The notes under the pieces are model-generated. The model saw only the letters and a list, made by a program, of their open reading frames with translations. It was not told the origin of the DNA and did not search any database. A stretch of 64,000 nucleotides of DNA from Flavicella sp965243265. Its GTDB lineage: Bacteria; Bacteroidota; Bacteroidia; Flavobacteriales; Flavobacteriaceae. Every line of letters begins with the position of its first letter. Position 1 is the stretch's first letter. The DNA is taken from positions 442,625-506,624 of the forward strand of contig CBDEUL010000005.1 of the NCBI GenBank assembly GCA_965243265.1. The letters run 5' to 3'. This document shows, piece after piece, positions 43,652 to 51,483 of the stretch. Both the position numbers and the translations under genes were made by a program.

Positions 43652-44587
43652 TATGCTTTTTTCTAAGATAATATATACGGGAAAATGATCGCTATATCCG
43701 CCTAAGTAATATTTGCCAGTATAGGTTCTAAAGGGAGTTCCTTTAAACTTTCCAAGAGCGTTGGTTAAAAAACTTTCATTGTAAACAGCAGCTTCCTTAA
43801 ATAAGGTAGTAGCAGTATTGGAAAAGAAATTGTTAGAAAGTACTATTTGATCAAATAACATCCATACCCCATAAAATTGAGAAGAACCATGCCCTTTTTT
43901 ATATAAATCTAACATGGGGTTTGTAAAATTGTTTTTACAAAGGTGTTTGTGAATACTAACATCGTTAGGATTGTCATTAAAATCGCCCATGATGATAACT
44001 TTTGGATCAATATCTTTTATAGCAGTTATATTTTCATGAATAAGATTCGCTAACTGTATTCTGTTGGGTACGGCCTCATTATAATCATTTCTTTTAGAAG
44101 GCCAGTGGTTTACAAAAATGTGTACTGTTTCTCCATGTAGTATGCCTTTTACAAATAAAATATCTCGTGTAAAGTTTCGAGTAGCGTCTTTTTCATATAA
44201 GATTACTGGGATTGCTTTTGATTCAATTAAACAAAAATCTTTGGTGTTGTATAAAAAAGCAACATCGATACCTCTTTCATCAGGAGAATCGTAATGGATG
44301 TATTTGTAATTTAAATTTTGGAGATATTCAGAGTTAACAAGGTCTTCTAATACTGTTTTGTTTTCAATTTCAGCAAGACCTATAATAGATGGAGGTTGCG
44401 GTGTTTTTTGAGTTCCTATTTCAGAAATTACTTTTCCTATCTTTTTTATTTTTAAGTCATATCGATACTTACCCCATTTTTTCTTCCCTTTAGGGGTAAA
44501 GTCTTTATCAAGTGTTTTTTTAGAATCGTTGTAATCAAATAAGTTTTCTACATTGTAAAAAGCAATTGAAAAAAGAGTGTTTTCCAT
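43634..44587 (-). CDS. EEP-family phosphoesterase without signal peptide
   Basis: A 317-residue paralogue of the exported EEP protein at 36961-38001. It starts MENTLFSIAFYNVENLFDYND directly at the first EEP strand, with no signal peptide, so it appears cytoplasmic. All core motifs are present: GLAEIENK, NHWPSKRND, MGDFNDNP and GGYSDHFPVYI. The two proteins share segment order and many identical blocks, which suggests duplication followed by a change in location. Its substrate is unknown. Its promoter is at 44621-44628, and the hairpin spanning its stop codon ends the transcript. Confidence 0.9.
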   Translation of the reverse strand: MENTLFSIAFYNVENLFDYNDSKKTLDKDFTPKGKKKWGKYRYDLKIKKIGKVISEIGTQKTPQPPSIIGLAEIENKTVLEDLVNSEYLQNLNYKYIHYDSPDERGIDVAFLYNTKDFCLIESKAIPVILYEKDATRNFTRDILFVKGILHGETVHIFVNHWPSKRNDYNEAVPNRIQLANLIHENITAIKDIDPKVIIMGDFNDNPNDVSIHKHLCKNNFTNPMLDLYKKGHGSSQFYGVWMLFDQIVLSNNFFSNTATTLFKEAAVYNESFLTNALGKFKGTPFRTYTGKYYLGGYSDHFPVYIILEKSIKKPQT

Positions 44588-44620
44588 TTATGAGGATTGA
44601 AAAATAGGATGTCTAAAATA

Positions 44621-44628
44621 CAAAATTA
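44621..44628 (-). promoter_or_regulatory. Predicted -7 box for the cytoplasmic EEP gene
   Basis: Minus-strand TAATTTTG, exact TANNTTTG, 34 nt before the ATG. Confidence 0.5.
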
Positions 44629-44732
44629 TTACCTAGGAGTCATTTGTTTTGTAGAAGAATACGTGTGTTTTAAAGAGGAGAATAGTGTGGAGTAGTAATA
44701 GCTAGAAAGAAAAAATGTTTTAATTAAAATTG

Positions 44733-44740
44733 TACATTTG
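44733..44740 (+). promoter_or_regulatory. Predicted -7 box immediately before hflX
   Basis: TACATTTG, exact TANNTTTG, ending 4 nt before the hflX ATG at 44745. If used, transcription would start at or next to the start codon and the mRNA would be leaderless or nearly so. Confidence 0.5.
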
Positions 44741-44744
44741 TACT

Positions 44745-45956
44745 ATGATTGATAAGAAAAAAGTAACCTCAGAAAAAGCAATTTTGATAGGGGTTGTGAC
44801 ACAACACCAAAATGAAGAAAAATCTAAAGAGTTTTTAGATGAATTAGAGTTTTTGGTAACTACTGCAGGAGGTGTTTCTACAAAAAGATTTATTCAGAAA
44901 TTAGAAAAACCACACCCTAAAACTTTTATAGGTACGGGTAAATTAGAAGAGGTAAAAAGATATATAGATACACACCATATTGGAACAGCTATTTTTGATG
45001 ATGAGTTGTCGCCAGCACAATTAAGGAATATAGAAAAAGTATTGGATTGTAAAATTTTAGATAGAACCAATTTAATACTAGATATTTTTGCACAACGAGC
45101 ACAAACAAGTTATGCTCGAACACAGGTTGCATTGGCACAATGTGAATATTTATTACCACGTTTAACAAAACTATGGACACATCTTGATAAGCAAAAAGGG
45201 GGTATTGGTTTGCGTGGACCTGGAGAAACGGAGATAGAAACTGATAGACGTATTGTTCGTGATCAGATAGGTGTTTTAAAAAAGCGTTTGAAAGTTATAG
45301 ATAAGCAAATGGCTATTCAGCGTAAAAACAGAGGTAAAATGGTGCGTGTAGCATTGGTTGGTTATACCAATGTTGGAAAATCTACTTTGATGAATGTGGT
45401 TAGTAAATCTGATGTGTTTGCAGAAAATAAGCTATTTGCAACTTTAGATACAACTGTTCGTAAAGTGGTGGTTAAAAACATTCCTTTTTTAATGACAGAT
45501 ACTGTAGGGTTTATTAGAAAATTACCAACACAATTGGTAGAATCTTTTAAATCTACTTTAGATGAAGTGCGTGAAGCAGATTTATTGTTGCATGTTGTAG
45601 ATGTTTCTCATAAAAACTTTGAAGATCATATAGAATCTGTAAATAAGATTTTATTAGATATTGAAAGTGCAGACAAGCCTGTAATGATGGTGTTTAATAT
45701 GATTGATGCATATACGCATGAGACTATTGATGAAGATGATTTGGTTACAGAAAAGTCTAAACAACACTATACATTAGAAGAGTTGCAAAAATCTTGGATG
45801 GCAAAAATGGAAAACAATTGTGTATTCATTTCTGCTTTACATAAAGAGAATTTAGAAGACTTTAAGAGTAGAGTGTATGAAGAGGTTAAGAAAATACATA
45901 TCAAAAGATTTCCGTATAATAACTTCTTGTACGATGAGTATGTAGAAGAAAGCTAA
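44745..45956 (+). CDS. hflX: GTPase HflX
   Basis: Ribosome-associated GTPase that splits stalled or heat-damaged 70S ribosomes. The ATG at 44745 is chosen over an in-frame TTG at 44730, because the TTG falls on the predicted promoter; this gives 404 residues. The N-terminal HflX domain holds KTFIGTGKLEEVK and the family signature TQVALAQCEYLLPRL, then GGIGLRGPGETEIETDRR. The G domain has GYTNVGKST (about 205-213), DTVGFIRKLP and NMID. It converges on the DUF3078 gene and they share a terminator. Confidence 0.96.
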   Translation: MIDKKKVTSEKAILIGVVTQHQNEEKSKEFLDELEFLVTTAGGVSTKRFIQKLEKPHPKTFIGTGKLEEVKRYIDTHHIGTAIFDDELSPAQLRNIEKVLDCKILDRTNLILDIFAQRAQTSYARTQVALAQCEYLLPRLTKLWTHLDKQKGGIGLRGPGETEIETDRRIVRDQIGVLKKRLKVIDKQMAIQRKNRGKMVRVALVGYTNVGKSTLMNVVSKSDVFAENKLFATLDTTVRKVVVKNIPFLMTDTVGFIRKLPTQLVESFKSTLDEVREADLLLHVVDVSHKNFEDHIESVNKILLDIESADKPVMMVFNMIDAYTHETIDEDDLVTEKSKQHYTLEELQKSWMAKMENNCVFISALHKENLEDFKSRVYEEVKKIHIKRFPYNNFLYDEYVEES

Positions 45957-45976
45957 CCCTAAAGATACTCTAAAAT

Positions 45977-46016
45977 AAAAACTCCTGTTTGATTCAATCA
46001 AACAGGAGTTTTTGTT
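45977..46016. terminator. Bidirectional terminator between hflX and the DUF3078 gene
   Basis: AAAACTCCTGTTTGA pairs with TCAAACAGGAGTTTT around a 5-nt loop, with T-rich sequence on both sides. A strong stem of about 15 bp. Confidence 0.88.
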
Positions 46017-46057
46017 TTTATATAATTTTCAATTACTTAAAACAGCTAAATGTGTTT

Positions 46058-46945
46058 TTAGAATATGTAATTTAAACCAATACCTAAAGTTTCTTTTATT
46101 TGGAAACCTCTGTAAGCATTGTCATCATAAATTGTTTGGAATGTAATGTTTGTAGAGAATACTTTGTTAATTGTCATTACAAAGTTCATAGTATAATCAA
46201 CATCTACATTCTGAGGTTTATCAATATAATTAGAATATAGAGTTAAAATATTTTCCATAGAAATATTCTCCATCAATTCAACCTTGTAGTAACTACGAAT
46301 GTTTAAACCAAATTCATAACGGATGTTTTCACCAGGTTTTACACCAAACATTTCAACATCGTCGTTAGAAACAAATTCACCAGTATCTGAATCAAATTGA
46401 TAAAGGTCACCAAACAAGAAAGTGAATTTTGAAGTAATAGGAGCTAAGTTAACAGATAGGTTTTCGCTTTTTTTCCAAAAGAAACCCGGACCAAAACTTA
46501 AGTAAGCAGGTTTAAAAAATCCTGAAAGAGGATAGTCTTCAACATCACCAGTAAAATTAGTTGTATAATCATAACCATCTGTAAATTGAGTTTTGAAATT
46601 ATTGAAGAAAGATGCACTCCAGTTGTTTTTCAATTCTTTACCTAAAATAGAGTTCAATTCTAAACGGTCGTCTGTTTTTTTAACGTCCTCACCTTCGTTG
46701 TATGAAAGTCCGTAGTTGGCAATTAATTTGTTGTCTACAATCCAGCCATTTTTAGCATAGTTAAAGTCATAGTTAAAGTTAACGTTTCCAGAAAAGTTAT
46801 TCTCCCCTCCAGCTTGCCAGTTAGAAAAGGCAGATTGGTTTATTAAAAAGGTAACCTTCCCTGTGGTATTCCATCCTTCTTCCTCAGATTGTGCAAAAAT
46901 AGCAGCGTTGATAAGTAAGAAAGTAACGAGTAATAGTTTTTTCAT
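46058..46945 (-). CDS. DUF3078 family outer-membrane-type protein
   Basis: A 295-residue exported protein with signal peptide MKKLLLVTFLLINAAIFAQ. The mature part starts with GWNTTGKVTFLINQSAFSNW and QAGGENNFSG, the conserved DUF3078 beginning (SxFSNWxxGG). Alternating hydrophobic strands and aromatic turns up to a terminal GLNYIF indicate an outer-membrane beta-barrel. Function is unknown. It follows DUF2480 by 41 nt and belongs to a minus-strand group with sufE and DUF59, though it need not act in Fe-S assembly. Confidence 0.88.
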   Translation of the reverse strand: MKKLLLVTFLLINAAIFAQSEEEGWNTTGKVTFLINQSAFSNWQAGGENNFSGNVNFNYDFNYAKNGWIVDNKLIANYGLSYNEGEDVKKTDDRLELNSILGKELKNNWSASFFNNFKTQFTDGYDYTTNFTGDVEDYPLSGFFKPAYLSFGPGFFWKKSENLSVNLAPITSKFTFLFGDLYQFDSDTGEFVSNDDVEMFGVKPGENIRYEFGLNIRSYYKVELMENISMENILTLYSNYIDKPQNVDVDYTMNFVMTINKVFSTNITFQTIYDDNAYRGFQIKETLGIGLNYIF

Positions 46946-46986
46946 AAAATGATTTTTTAATAGTTCTTGTTTGCGAAAGTAGTTAA

Positions 46987-47493
46987 TTATTTTTTCATCT
47001 TATAAAGAGGTACTGTAGAACAAGCCTCTCCATACATAATTGAATTAGCTAGAGGTTGTATTTTTTGAATTAGTTGTAAATAAGCAGTTTCGGGTATAGG
47101 TTTGTTGCTACATCCTTTTATAATAATAGGCTTATTTTTAAAAGTAGAACAATCTAAATTTTCAATAATTTCTTGATAGATAGAAGTTTCAAGAGCGGTT
47201 AAGTTACCAACTACTATTTTTTTAGCATAAGGACTCAATCGAGTACTGATTAAAATATATGCCCATGAAGGAATAATAGCATCGGCAGAACAGGTTAAAG
47301 CAACATGTTTTCCGTTAAGGCTACTCCAATCATATGCATCAATAGCAGTTCTAAACTCCTTCTCTTTTAAAATTAGCCCTTGAAATAACCATTGCTTTAT
47401 ATCAAAAATTACACGTTCCCCTTCAGGATAATAATCTTCTAAATCAATAGTTATTAATTTACTATTGGCAACTTTATTGATGATTTCTCCCAT
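46987..47493 (-). CDS. DUF2480 family protein
   Basis: A 168-residue soluble protein with no signal peptide. It starts MGEIINKVANSKLITIDLED and contains DIKQWLFQGLILKEKEFR and WAYILISTRL, both typical of DUF2480. It has a cysteine-containing C-terminal stretch (CSNKPIPETAYLQLI and GEACSTVPLYK). This family is almost confined to Bacteroidota and lies beside suf genes, so a link to Fe-S cluster assembly is plausible but not shown. It starts 25 nt after the DUF59 gene. Confidence 0.87.
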   Translation of the reverse strand: MGEIINKVANSKLITIDLEDYYPEGERVIFDIKQWLFQGLILKEKEFRTAIDAYDWSSLNGKHVALTCSADAIIPSWAYILISTRLSPYAKKIVVGNLTALETSIYQEIIENLDCSTFKNKPIIIKGCSNKPIPETAYLQLIQKIQPLANSIMYGEACSTVPLYKMKK

Positions 47494-47518
47494 AATATAT
47501 CGTGTTAGAACAAAGAGT

Positions 47519-47839
47519 TTATAGGAACCCTAATTCTAGTTTTGCTTCTTCGCTCATCATGTCTTGTGTCCAAGTAGGGTCAAAAGTAATTTCTACTTCG
47601 GCATGATCAATTTCTTCCAATTCTTTGATTTTGTCTTCTACCTCTTTAGGTAGTGTTTCAGCAACAGGACAGTTTGGAGAAGTTAAAGTCATTAATATTT
47701 TAGCTTCTTTATTGTCGTTTACCATAACATCATATATCAAACCAAGCTCATAGATATCTACGGGTATTTCGGGGTCAAAAATAGTTTTTAAAACTTGTAC
47801 AATTTTATCACCGATTTCTGTAATTTGAGTATCGTCCAT
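47519..47839 (-). CDS. DUF59/MIP18-family iron-sulfur cluster assembly protein (SufT-like)
   Basis: A protein of the MIP18 fold. The frame can be read back to a TTG at 47866, but that codon lies on the predicted promoter, so the ATG at 47839 (MDDTQITEIGDK) is preferred, giving 106 residues. Signatures are TIFDPEIPVDIYELGLIYDV, LTSPNCPVAETLP with the conserved cysteine, and VEITFDPTWTQDMMSEEAK. In Bacteroidota such proteins accompany the SUF system and help load Fe-S clusters on target proteins. It lies downstream of sufE and upstream of DUF2480. Confidence 0.93.
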   Translation of the reverse strand: MDDTQITEIGDKIVQVLKTIFDPEIPVDIYELGLIYDVMVNDNKEAKILMTLTSPNCPVAETLPKEVEDKIKELEEIDHAEVEITFDPTWTQDMMSEEAKLELGFL

Positions 47840-47863
47840 TTCTTTACTGTTTTTAAAGGTTGT

Positions 47864-47871
47864 CAAAAATA
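47864..47871 (-). promoter_or_regulatory. Predicted -7 box for the DUF59 gene
   Basis: Minus-strand TATTTTTG, exact TANNTTTG, 25 nt before the ATG at 47839. It overlaps the in-frame TTG and argues against that start. Confidence 0.5.
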
Positions 47872-47936
47872 ATTATAATCTAACAACATATAGGGTTGTT
47901 AATAATTGAAAGCTTCCATTGTTGTATTGAAAAAAC

Positions 47937-48362
47937 TTATAGGCTTATTTTTGATTGAAAACCAAGTGCATACAATTTAATTTGTTTGATCATAGATACC
48001 AATCCATTAGCACGTGTAGGAGATAAATGCTCTTTCAGTCCAATATTGTCAATAAAAGAAAGTTCTGCATTTATGATATCTGAAGGTTTTTGATTGTTGA
48101 ACACACGTAATAACAAGGCAACAATTCCTTTGGTAAGTATAGCATCACTATCAGCACTAAATTCAAGTGTATCACCATTAATTTCAGAATGAAGCCAAAC
48201 TTTAGATTGGCACCCCTTAATTAGGTTCTCTTCAAGCTTAAAAGCTTCATCTATAATAGGTAACGATTTTCCTAAATCAATAATGTATTCATAACGCTCC
48301 ATCCAATCATCGAACATAGCAAACTCATCGATAATTTCTTCCTGTATTTCTTTGATAGTCAT
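47937..48362 (-). CDS. sufE: SufE family cysteine desulfuration protein
   Basis: Accepts sulfur from the SufS cysteine desulfurase and passes it to the SufBCD scaffold. The 141 residues have the SufE pattern: DWMERYEYIIDLGKSLP, then NLIKGCQSKVWL with the sulfur-accepting cysteine C51, and DSDAILTKGIVALLLRVF. SufS and SufBCD are not next to it in this window. Its promoter is at 48381-48388, divergent from the PfkB gene. Confidence 0.95.
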   Translation of the reverse strand: MTIKEIQEEIIDEFAMFDDWMERYEYIIDLGKSLPIIDEAFKLEENLIKGCQSKVWLHSEINGDTLEFSADSDAILTKGIVALLLRVFNNQKPSDIINAELSFIDNIGLKEHLSPTRANGLVSMIKQIKLYALGFQSKISL

Positions 48363-48380
48363 ATTTTAAACTTATTTTTG

Positions 48381-48388
48381 CAAAGTTA
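48381..48388 (-). promoter_or_regulatory. Predicted -7 box for sufE
   Basis: Minus-strand TAACTTTG, exact TANNTTTG, 19 nt before the sufE ATG. Confidence 0.5.
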
Positions 48389-48472
48389 ATTACAATGGGT
48401 ATGAATCACAACCTAGTTTGATGAATTTTAAGTAAAATATTCAAAAGAGGTTAAGAAACTAAAAATCAGTAA

Positions 48473-49399
48473 ATGAGCAAGCTATTAATTGTAGGAACTG
48501 TTGCTTTTGATGCAATTGAAACACCGTTTGGAAAAACAGATAAAATTTTAGGAGGAGCGGGAACATATATAGGTTTGTCAGCTTCTAATTTTGATGTAGA
48601 ATCAGGAATTGTTTCAATAGTAGGAGGAGATTTTCCAGCAGAATATCTTCAGATGTTAAACAATCATAAAGTTGATACAGAAGGTGTTGAAATAGTGAAA
48701 GAAGGAAAAACTTTCTTTTGGAGTGGGAAATATCATAATGATATGAACTCTCGAGATACTTTGGTAACAGAGTTAAATGTATTAGAGCAATTTAACCCTG
48801 TAGTTCCAGAAAAGTTTAAAAATGCTGAAATTGTAATGTTGGGGAATTTACACCCATTGGTACAAAATGCTGTCCTAGATCAAATGAGTGAAACTCCTAA
48901 ATTGGTAGTTCTAGATACTATGAATTTTTGGATGGATATAGCTTTAAATGAATTAAAAGACCTTATCAAAAAGGTAGATGTAATTACGATTAATGATGAA
49001 GAAGCAAGACAATTAAGTGGAGAGTATTCATTAGTTGTAGCAGCTAAAAAAATTCATGAAATGGGACCAAAATATGTGGTTATTAAAAAAGGAGAACACG
49101 GGGCATTATTGTTTCATGATGGAGAAGCCTTTTTTGCACCAGCATTGCCTTTGGAGGAAGTTTTTGATCCAACAGGAGCAGGGGATACTTTTGCAGGAGG
49201 ATTTACAGGATATTTGGCAAAAACAGAAGATCTTTCTTTTGAGAATATGAAAAATGCTGTGATTCATGGATCTAACTTGGCTTCTTTTTGTGTAGAGAAG
49301 TTTGGAACAGAACGCATGCAAAATTTATCAGAAAAAGAAGTGAACAAACGTTTGATGCAGTTCAGACAGTTGACACAATATGAAATGTCTATTTCGTAA
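48473..49399 (+). CDS. PfkB family sugar or nucleoside kinase
   Basis: A 308-residue ribokinase-fold enzyme. The N-terminal substrate region has GGAGTYIGLSASNF and IVSIVGGDFP. The C-terminal signature DPTGAGDTFAGGFTGYL contains the catalytic aspartate and anion hole. TINDEEARQLSG and VIKKGEHGALLF are also typical. The substrate is not clear from sequence; adenosine-like and ribose-like kinases are close. It precedes purF by 71 nt in the same direction, so a role in purine or ribose metabolism is plausible. Confidence 0.92.
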   Translation: MSKLLIVGTVAFDAIETPFGKTDKILGGAGTYIGLSASNFDVESGIVSIVGGDFPAEYLQMLNNHKVDTEGVEIVKEGKTFFWSGKYHNDMNSRDTLVTELNVLEQFNPVVPEKFKNAEIVMLGNLHPLVQNAVLDQMSETPKLVVLDTMNFWMDIALNELKDLIKKVDVITINDEEARQLSGEYSLVVAAKKIHEMGPKYVVIKKGEHGALLFHDGEAFFAPALPLEEVFDPTGAGDTFAGGFTGYLAKTEDLSFENMKNAVIHGSNLASFCVEKFGTERMQNLSEKEVNKRLMQFRQLTQYEMSIS

Positions 49400-49470
49400 A
49401 TAAACAAACAAAATAACGACAGAAGATAAACACAAGTAATTGTGAAAAATTTACTTTAAAATAAAAGTTT

Positions 49471-51366
49471 ATGAGTGATGCTATAAAACACGAATGTGGG
49501 ATTGCAATGGTTCGTTTGTTAAAACCTTTAGAGTTTTACAAAGAAAAATACGGATCAGCTTTTTATGGAATTAATAAAATGTATTTATTGATGGAAAAGC
49601 AACACAATCGTGGTCAAGATGGAGCAGGATTTGCAAGTTTAAAGTTTAATGTTAGTCCAGGTACACGTTATATTAGTAGAGTGCGTTCTAACAAATCGCA
49701 ACCAATTCAGGATATTTTTGGGCAAATTAACGGAAGGTTAAATACAGCTATGGCAGAAAATCCAGATAAGGCAGATGACGTAGCGTGGCAAGAAGAAAAT
49801 TTACCGTATTTAGGAAATCTTTTTTTGGGACATGTACGTTATGGAACATCTGGAGGAAATAGTATAGAAAATGTACATCCTTTTTTGCGTCAAAGTAACT
49901 GGAGACACAAAAATTTAATTGTTGCAGGGAATTTTAATATGACAAACTCTTCTCAATTGTTAGAAGAATTGATTGAGCTAGGGCAACATCCAAAAGAAAA
50001 TACAGATACAGTAACTGTAATGGAAAAAATAGGTCATTTTTTAGATGATCAAGTAGAAGGATTGTATCAAGAATTAAAATCAGAAGTAAGCAAAAAAGAT
50101 GCCTCGCCTTTAATTGCTGAAAAAGTAGATATTCAAAAAATATTAAAAAGAGCAGCAAAAAGTTTTGACGGAGGATATGCAATGGCAGGTCTGTTAGGAC
50201 ATGGAGATGCCTTTGTTTTAAGAGATCCAGCAGGTATTCGCCCAACTTTTTATTATCAAGACGATGAGGTTTTGGTAGTGGCATCAGAAAGACCTGTAAT
50301 TCAGACAGTTTTTAATGTTCCGTTAGAGTCTGTTAAAGAGCTAGAAAGAGGGCATGCTTTGATTGCTAAAAAATCAGGAGAAATTTCAGTAAAACCAGTT
50401 TTGGAGCAATTGCCAAAGAAATCGTGTTCTTTTGAACGTATCTATTTCTCAAGAGGAAGTGATGCTGATATTTACAATGAACGTAAAAATTTAGGTAAAA
50501 TAGTATTCCCTGAAATTTTAAAGAAAATAGACAACGATATTTCTAATACTGTTTTCTCATACATTCCTAATACAGCAGAAACTTCGTTTTACGGAATGAG
50601 TGAGGCAGCCGAAGATTATTTAAATCAACAAAAACTGGCAAAAATATTGAAGGGAAACAAAGAGATTTCGCCAGAAGATTTGAACGTTATTTTATCAGAA
50701 AGACCTAGGGTTGAAAAAATAGCTGTAAAAGATGTGAAATTAAGAACTTTTATAGCCGATGATAACAGTCGTGACGATTTGGTTGAACACGTATACGATA
50801 TAACTTATGGAGTTGTAAAACCTTCAGATAATCTGGTAATTATTGATGATAGTATTGTAAGAGGTACTACATTGAAGAAAAGTATTATCAAGATATTAGA
50901 TAGATTACAGCCTAAAAAAATTGTAATTGTTTCTTCTGCACCTCAAATACGTTATCCTGATTGTTATGGTATTGACATGGCTAAAATAGGTGACTTTATT
51001 GCTTTTAAAGCAGCGTTAGAACTGCTGAAAGATACAGATCAGTACCATATTGTAACAGATGTGTATAAAAAATGTTTAAAGCAAAGAGTAAAGGAGGATT
51101 CAGGTATAGAGAATTTTGTAAAAGAAATTTATGCGCCATTTACGGCAGTTCAAATATCCGATAAGATAGCAGAAATGCTAAAAACACCTGAAGTAAAAGC
51201 AGATGTAGAGGTTATTTTTCAAACAGTTGAAGGCTTGCATCAAGCTTGTCCAGAGCATTTAGGAGATTGGTATTTTACGGGAGATTATCCAACCAATGGA
51301 GGAAAAAGAGTTGTAAACGAGGCTTTTATTAATTTTTACGAAGGAAAAAATAAAAGAGCTTATTAG
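49471..51366 (+). CDS. purF: Amidophosphoribosyltransferase, long Bacteroidota form
   Basis: First step of purine synthesis: transfers the glutamine amide to PRPP. The 631 residues exceed the E. coli enzyme (about 505), as is usual in Bacteroidota. The glutaminase domain starts HECGIAMV with the expected nucleophile C9 and has LFLGHVRYGTSGG and GNFNMTN. The phosphoribosyltransferase domain has the PRPP loop VIIDDSIVRGTTLKKS. Extra sequence lies between the two halves (around 180-230) and at the C-terminus (after about 520). A kinase of the PfkB family precedes it. Confidence 0.95.
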   Translation: MSDAIKHECGIAMVRLLKPLEFYKEKYGSAFYGINKMYLLMEKQHNRGQDGAGFASLKFNVSPGTRYISRVRSNKSQPIQDIFGQINGRLNTAMAENPDKADDVAWQEENLPYLGNLFLGHVRYGTSGGNSIENVHPFLRQSNWRHKNLIVAGNFNMTNSSQLLEELIELGQHPKENTDTVTVMEKIGHFLDDQVEGLYQELKSEVSKKDASPLIAEKVDIQKILKRAAKSFDGGYAMAGLLGHGDAFVLRDPAGIRPTFYYQDDEVLVVASERPVIQTVFNVPLESVKELERGHALIAKKSGEISVKPVLEQLPKKSCSFERIYFSRGSDADIYNERKNLGKIVFPEILKKIDNDISNTVFSYIPNTAETSFYGMSEAAEDYLNQQKLAKILKGNKEISPEDLNVILSERPRVEKIAVKDVKLRTFIADDNSRDDLVEHVYDITYGVVKPSDNLVIIDDSIVRGTTLKKSIIKILDRLQPKKIVIVSSAPQIRYPDCYGIDMAKIGDFIAFKAALELLKDTDQYHIVTDVYKKCLKQRVKEDSGIENFVKEIYAPFTAVQISDKIAEMLKTPEVKADVEVIFQTVEGLHQACPEHLGDWYFTGDYPTNGGKRVVNEAFINFYEGKNKRAY

Positions 51367-51434
51367 AAACGAGTGTTTAGGAGGTTTATTAATGACTTAA
51401 TGTTCATAGAGTAGGTCTTTTAACAAAAAATTAA

Positions 51435-51442
51435 TAGTTTTG
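51435..51442 (+). promoter_or_regulatory. Predicted -7 box for array copy 1
   Basis: TAGTTTTG, exact TANNTTTG, 41 nt before the ATG at 51484. No convincing -33 box. Confidence 0.5.
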
Positions 51443-51483
51443 CATGGAATTTCAATAAATTCCTCATCATAAAAAAAAGATTT

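Noticed and set aside
44730..44744. TTG start for hflX
   Set aside because: It lies next to and over the predicted promoter box; the ATG at 44745 is the natural start.
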